From contig CADBUT010000311.1 of assembly GCA_902797925.1 (NCBI GenBank), positions 1 to 8,247 on the forward strand: a stretch of DNA of 8,247 nucleotides. Direction: 5' to 3'. The notes under the pieces were generated by a model. It searched no databases. It worked only from the letters and a program-made list of their open reading frames with translations, and was not told where the DNA came from. Position 1 is the stretch's first letter. Each line of letters starts with the position of its first letter. Positions 5,764-8,247 of this stretch are shown one piece after another. The translations under genes and the position numbers were made by a program. The DNA is from an uncultured Spirochaetaceae bacterium. Its GTDB lineage: Bacteria > Spirochaetota > Spirochaetia > Treponematales > Treponemataceae.

Positions 5764-6648
5764 ATGGAATATACATCTGATTCTGACAAAATTACGCGCG
5801 ATTTTTTTGATTCGCTCTTGCTTGAAACGCGCTATCTTGATTCGGCGCTGCCGTCTACAAAGCTTGAGCTTTTCGGCGAAAGCTTTGACACGCCGGTTAT
5901 GACGGCGGCTCTTTCTCACCTTGACGGCACTGCAAAAAACGGCATGACAATCTATGCCGAGGCCGCGCAAAAAGCCGGTGCGGTGCATTGGGTCGGCATG
6001 GGTAGCGACGAAGAGCTTGAAAAGATTTGTGCTACAAAGGCACGGACTATCAAAATCATAAAGCCGCATGAAAACAATGCAGAAGTTTTCCGCAAGATTG
6101 AACACGCCGTAAGCGCGGGCTGCTTTGCCGTGGGCATGGACATTGATCATTCGTTTGACGGCAAGGGCGGCTACGACAATGTGCTTGGGCTTCCTATGAA
6201 GGCGAAGACAGCGGAAGAACTGAAAGATTTTGTGCAGGCTTCAAAAGTGCCGTTCATCGTTAAGGGCGTTTTGAGCGCGAAAGACGCGGAAAAATGCCTC
6301 AAAGCGGGTGCGGCCGGGCTTGTAGTTTCGCACCACCACGGCATGATAAGCTACGCCGTGCCGCCGCTCATGGCCATCGGCGAAATCCGCAAAGCCGTCG
6401 GCGGAAAGATTCCGCTTTTTGTTGATTGCGGCATTGAAAGCGGAATGGACGCTTATAAATGCCTTGCGCTCGGCGCGACGGCTGTTTCGGTCGGGCGGCA
6501 CTTGATGCCGTTCCTGAAAAAAGGTGCAGACGCAACGGCGGCACGCATCCGCGAAATGACGGCCGAGCTTGCAGGCGTAATGTCGCGCACCGGCATCGAT
6601 TCGCTCGACAAAATGGATTCAAGCATAATCCACCGCCGCACCTTTTAG
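5764..6648 (+). CDS. FMN-dependent alpha-hydroxy-acid dehydrogenase-like TIM barrel
   Basis: The 294-residue product is shorter than classical lactate/glycolate oxidases (about 350-380). It matches their FMN barrel: PFIVKGVLSAKDAEKCLKAG (163-182) with the FMN-binding Lys167, VVSHHHGM (187-194), PLFVDCGIESGMDAYKCLAL (217-236) and the phosphate-binding SVGRHL (242-247). In the usual VVSNHGGR motif the catalytic His aligns with His191, but the substrate-carboxylate Arg is Met194 and the neighbouring Asn and Gly are both His. A normal alpha-hydroxy-acid oxidation is therefore uncertain; it may use another substrate or do another FMN-linked job. The ATG has no close SD: GGGG (5737-5740) lies 23 bases upstream, with a small GCCG-CA-CGGC hairpin (5744-5753) between that could shorten the distance. 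It sits between the oxidoreductase (43 bp before) and the isomerase-like gene (49 bp after), same strand. Confidence 0.85.
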   Translation: MEYTSDSDKITRDFFDSLLLETRYLDSALPSTKLELFGESFDTPVMTAALSHLDGTAKNGMTIYAEAAQKAGAVHWVGMGSDEELEKICATKARTIKIIKPHENNAEVFRKIEHAVSAGCFAVGMDIDHSFDGKGGYDNVLGLPMKAKTAEELKDFVQASKVPFIVKGVLSAKDAEKCLKAGAAGLVVSHHHGMISYAVPPLMAIGEIRKAVGGKIPLFVDCGIESGMDAYKCLALGATAVSVGRHLMPFLKKGADATAARIREMTAELAGVMSRTGIDSLDKMDSSIIHRRTF

Positions 6649-6697
6649 GCTTAACCCGGCGGCGAAATATGCGCCAACCTTACATTAGGAGTTTTTC

Positions 6698-7531
6698 ATG
6701 TATCTTGGACTTTCTTCATCTTTGAAGCACAGCTCGCCTAAAGAATGGGCTGAAACACATAAAGCTTTGGGGCTTAAAGCCGTTGTTTTTCCGGTTGACT
6801 GCAACGCCGGCGAAAAATTGATTGAAGCTTATAAAGAAGAAGCTGAAAAGCACGGGCTTTTGATTGCAGAAGTCGGCATCTGGCGCAACACGCTTGCGGC
6901 AGACATGGCCGAGCGCGAAAAATGGATTGATTACGCAATCAGACAGCTCAAAATGGCAGACAAAATCGGTGCGGCGTGCTGCGTCAATGTCGTCGGCACG
7001 CCTTACGGGCCGCGCTGGGACGGCGGCTACAGGCAAAATTTCAGCGAAGAACTCTGGCAGCTGGCCGTAAAGATGATTCAGCGCATAATAGACGAAGCAA
7101 AGCCTGTGCGCACAAAATTCAGCATTGAATCTATGCCGTGGATGATTCCGAGCAGCCCCGACGAATATTTGCGGCTTATAGAAGACGTGAACCGCAAGGA
7201 ATTCGGCGCACATCTTGATGTGGTGAACATGATTACTTCGCCGGAGCGTTATTTCTTCAACGACAAATTTCTTGAAGAGTGCTTCAGCAAGCTCAAAGGC
7301 AAGATTTGCAGCTGCCATCTTAAAGACATACGCCTAAAAGAAGAGTACACTTTTCAGCTGCAAGAATGTGCTTGCGGCCAAGGCACGCTTGACCTTGAGC
7401 TTTTTGCCAAGCTTGCCACAGCAGAAAATGCACAAATGCCGATGATCATCGAGCACCTTTCAACTGACGAGGAATATTTGGCAAGCTTAAAGTATGTGCA
7501 GAAAAGGCTCGCCGCTTTTTGCAGCGCATAG
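6698..7531 (+). CDS. Xylose isomerase-like TIM barrel (sugar phosphate isomerase/epimerase family)
   Basis: The 277-residue cytoplasmic protein belongs to the AP-endonuclease-2 / xylose-isomerase-like barrel superfamily, whose members isomerise or epimerise sugars, keto-sugars or inositol intermediates with a divalent metal. Likely metal and active-site residues are Glu144 in KFSIESMPWM, His172 and Asp174 in GAHLDVVN, His207 in CSCHLKDI and Glu252 in MIIEHLS, spaced as expected. The Gly-rich VVGTPYGPRWDGGY (98-111) probably forms the active-site rim. The start is well supported by TAGGAG seven bases before the ATG. It is last in a probable operon with the oxidoreductase and the FMN enzyme, so it likely acts on the same substrate or product. 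The exact reaction is unknown. Confidence 0.88.
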   Translation: MYLGLSSSLKHSSPKEWAETHKALGLKAVVFPVDCNAGEKLIEAYKEEAEKHGLLIAEVGIWRNTLAADMAEREKWIDYAIRQLKMADKIGAACCVNVVGTPYGPRWDGGYRQNFSEELWQLAVKMIQRIIDEAKPVRTKFSIESMPWMIPSSPDEYLRLIEDVNRKEFGAHLDVVNMITSPERYFFNDKFLEECFSKLKGKICSCHLKDIRLKEEYTFQLQECACGQGTLDLELFAKLATAENAQMPMIIEHLSTDEEYLASLKYVQKRLAAFCSA

Positions 7532-7570
7532 CATGTAAGGCTGAAAAACGCACAGCCGGCACGCCATGCT
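7530..7570 (+). terminator. Nested hairpin after the three-gene operon (possible terminator or 3' stabiliser)
   Basis: AGCATG (7530-7535), overlapping the stop codon, pairs with CATGCT (7565-7570). Inside it GGCTG (7539-7543) pairs with CAGCC (7553-7557). The structure ends the operon, but it is followed by GAAAAC rather than a T-run, so it is not a standard intrinsic terminator. Confidence 0.35.
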
Positions 7571-7621
7571 GAAAACTTGCGTACAAAACAACAAATTTCC
7601 GCACAGTTAATCTTTTTGCGC

Positions 7622-7689
7622 TATACTTTTATTTCTAGGGAATGCCGATATTTCATTTATTAAATGACTTCCCTTTACAGAATTGGAGG
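7622..7689 (+). promoter_or_regulatory. Candidate -10 box, hairpin leader and ribosome site of the TMEM43-like gene
   Basis: TATACT (7622-7627; five of six matches to TATAAT) is a likely -10 box, though no good -35 lies upstream. The leader then has AGGGAA (7637-7642) pairing with TTCCCT (7669-7674), enclosing a perfect inner hairpin TCATTT-ATT-AAATGA (7653-7667). GGAGG (7685-7689) is the SD, four bases before the ATG at 7694. Confidence 0.4.
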
Positions 7690-7693
7690 ATTT

Positions 7694-8247
7694 ATGGAAA
7701 TCACTAAAGGAAAAATCATCCTGATTATCGTAATTGCGTATTTTGCGATAATGGGCGTAAAAAACATCAATAAGGAAAAATCTACAAATTCAGACATTCT
7801 GAAAAAAGTGACAGTAGTTTCTGACGGCAAAATTGACTCTGCAAATGAAGGCAAGCTAGTGCTTGTCTGCGGAAAAATCAGCTTTGACGGCAAGATTGCT
7901 TTTGAAGAGCTTGATGAGCCGATTAACAGCTTCAAAGCCAGCCGCAAAGTTGAAGAATTCTTTGAATATGTAAAAGACGGAAAAAAACACTACGAATGGC
8001 GCGAAAGAAAAGCCGCCGATCAGAATGCTTCAAAGCTGCTTGATTTTCTTTATTCAACTGAAAAGACAATAACGCCGAATGTCGGCGATTTTTTCCTTGA
8101 TGAGCAGGGACTCGGCCTTGTGAAAGCAAATGACAGATACACAAAACAGGAAAGCATCGAAAATCTTAAGCACAACGGCCTTTTCTACACAAACCCAGCT
8201 CATGACGATTTGGACGTGCCGGGCGATGTGCGCATAGACTATAGATA
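7694..8247 (+). CDS. Membrane-anchored TMEM43-like protein (5' part; 3' end outside window)
   Basis: The frame is open for 184 codons to the right edge. An N-terminal hydrophobic segment, IILIIVIAYFAIMGV (8-22), with no clear signal cleavage site, suggests a single membrane anchor and an exported body. Residues 51-105 (NEGKLVLVCGKISF, later SRKVEEFFEYV and HYEWRE) resemble the TMEM43 family, in which EGKLVHVSG is followed by a VExYQWxE-type strand. That family consists of membrane proteins of unclear bacterial function. Full members also have further membrane helices at the C-terminus, which would lie past the window. The start is supported by GGAGG close upstream. It is separated from the sugar-type operon by 162 bp with its own probable promoter, so it is likely an independent unit. 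The family call rests on one conserved stretch and is moderate. Confidence 0.65.
   Translation, partial: MEITKGKIILIIVIAYFAIMGVKNINKEKSTNSDILKKVTVVSDGKIDSANEGKLVLVCGKISFDGKIAFEELDEPINSFKASRKVEEFFEYVKDGKKHYEWRERKAADQNASKLLDFLYSTEKTITPNVGDFFLDEQGLGLVKANDRYTKQESIENLKHNGLFYTNPAHDDLDVPGDVRIDYR

Noticed and set aside
5725..6150. 141-residue minus-strand frame opposite the FMN enzyme gene
   Set aside because: Antisense shadow of a conserved gene, made possible by its codon bias; no motif or ribosome site.
6716..7318. 200-residue minus-strand frame opposite the isomerase-like gene
   Set aside because: Antisense shadow; the plus-strand frame has metal-site motifs and a good SD.
7932..8144. 70-residue minus-strand frame near the right edge
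   Set aside because: It lies inside the SD-supported plus-strand TMEM43-like frame and shows no recognisable features.

Overview
The window looks like a bacterial chromosome segment of medium GC (many codons end in G or C, e.g. 34/60 G+C in 1441-1500), interrupted by a clearly AT-rich block at about 2560-4560 (18/60 in 3241-3300, 16/60 in 4081-4140). Standard genetic code, Shine-Dalgarno (SD) sites on some genes only, and the gene content would suit a host-associated anaerobe. A spirochaete such as Treponema is my best guess from general style, but no diagnostic marker in the window proves it.

Left part, minus strand (1-2228): the 5' two thirds of a RarA-type clamp-loader-like ATPase runs off the left edge. 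It is preceded by a 290-bp gap filled mostly by a nested 23/46-bp tandem repeat, then by a tRNA-dihydrouridine synthase gene (dus) with a clear TTGACA-17-TAAACT promoter.

Middle (2230-2560): a plus-strand leader with a stem-loop, a strong intrinsic terminator and a competing antiterminator. It precedes a short SD-equipped TTG-start reading frame that looks like the N-terminal stub of a truncated gene, followed by a nested palindrome. Next comes the AT-rich block, read on the minus strand: a secreted transglutaminase-like protein with a full Cys-His-Asp triad, and a DUF1643 protein with its own TTGACA-17-TAAGAT promoter. Base composition and the adjacent gene stub suggest this block was acquired.

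Right part, plus strand (4683-8247): three closely spaced genes form a probable operon. They encode a Gfo/Idh/MocA NAD(P)-dependent oxidoreductase, a short FMN-dependent alpha-hydroxy-acid-dehydrogenase-like TIM barrel lacking the usual substrate arginine, and a xylose-isomerase-like TIM barrel epimerase/isomerase. Together they suggest oxidation and isomerisation of a sugar, polyol or sugar-acid substrate, which cannot be named from sequence alone. After a hairpin-containing gap, the 5' part of a membrane-anchored TMEM43-like protein runs off the right edge.

I see no rRNA, tRNA, CRISPR array, transposase or recombinase gene. The strongest leads are the attenuator-like leader with its stub gene, the nested tandem repeat, and the AT-rich transglutaminase/DUF1643 block. 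None of these amounts to a demonstrated new system.
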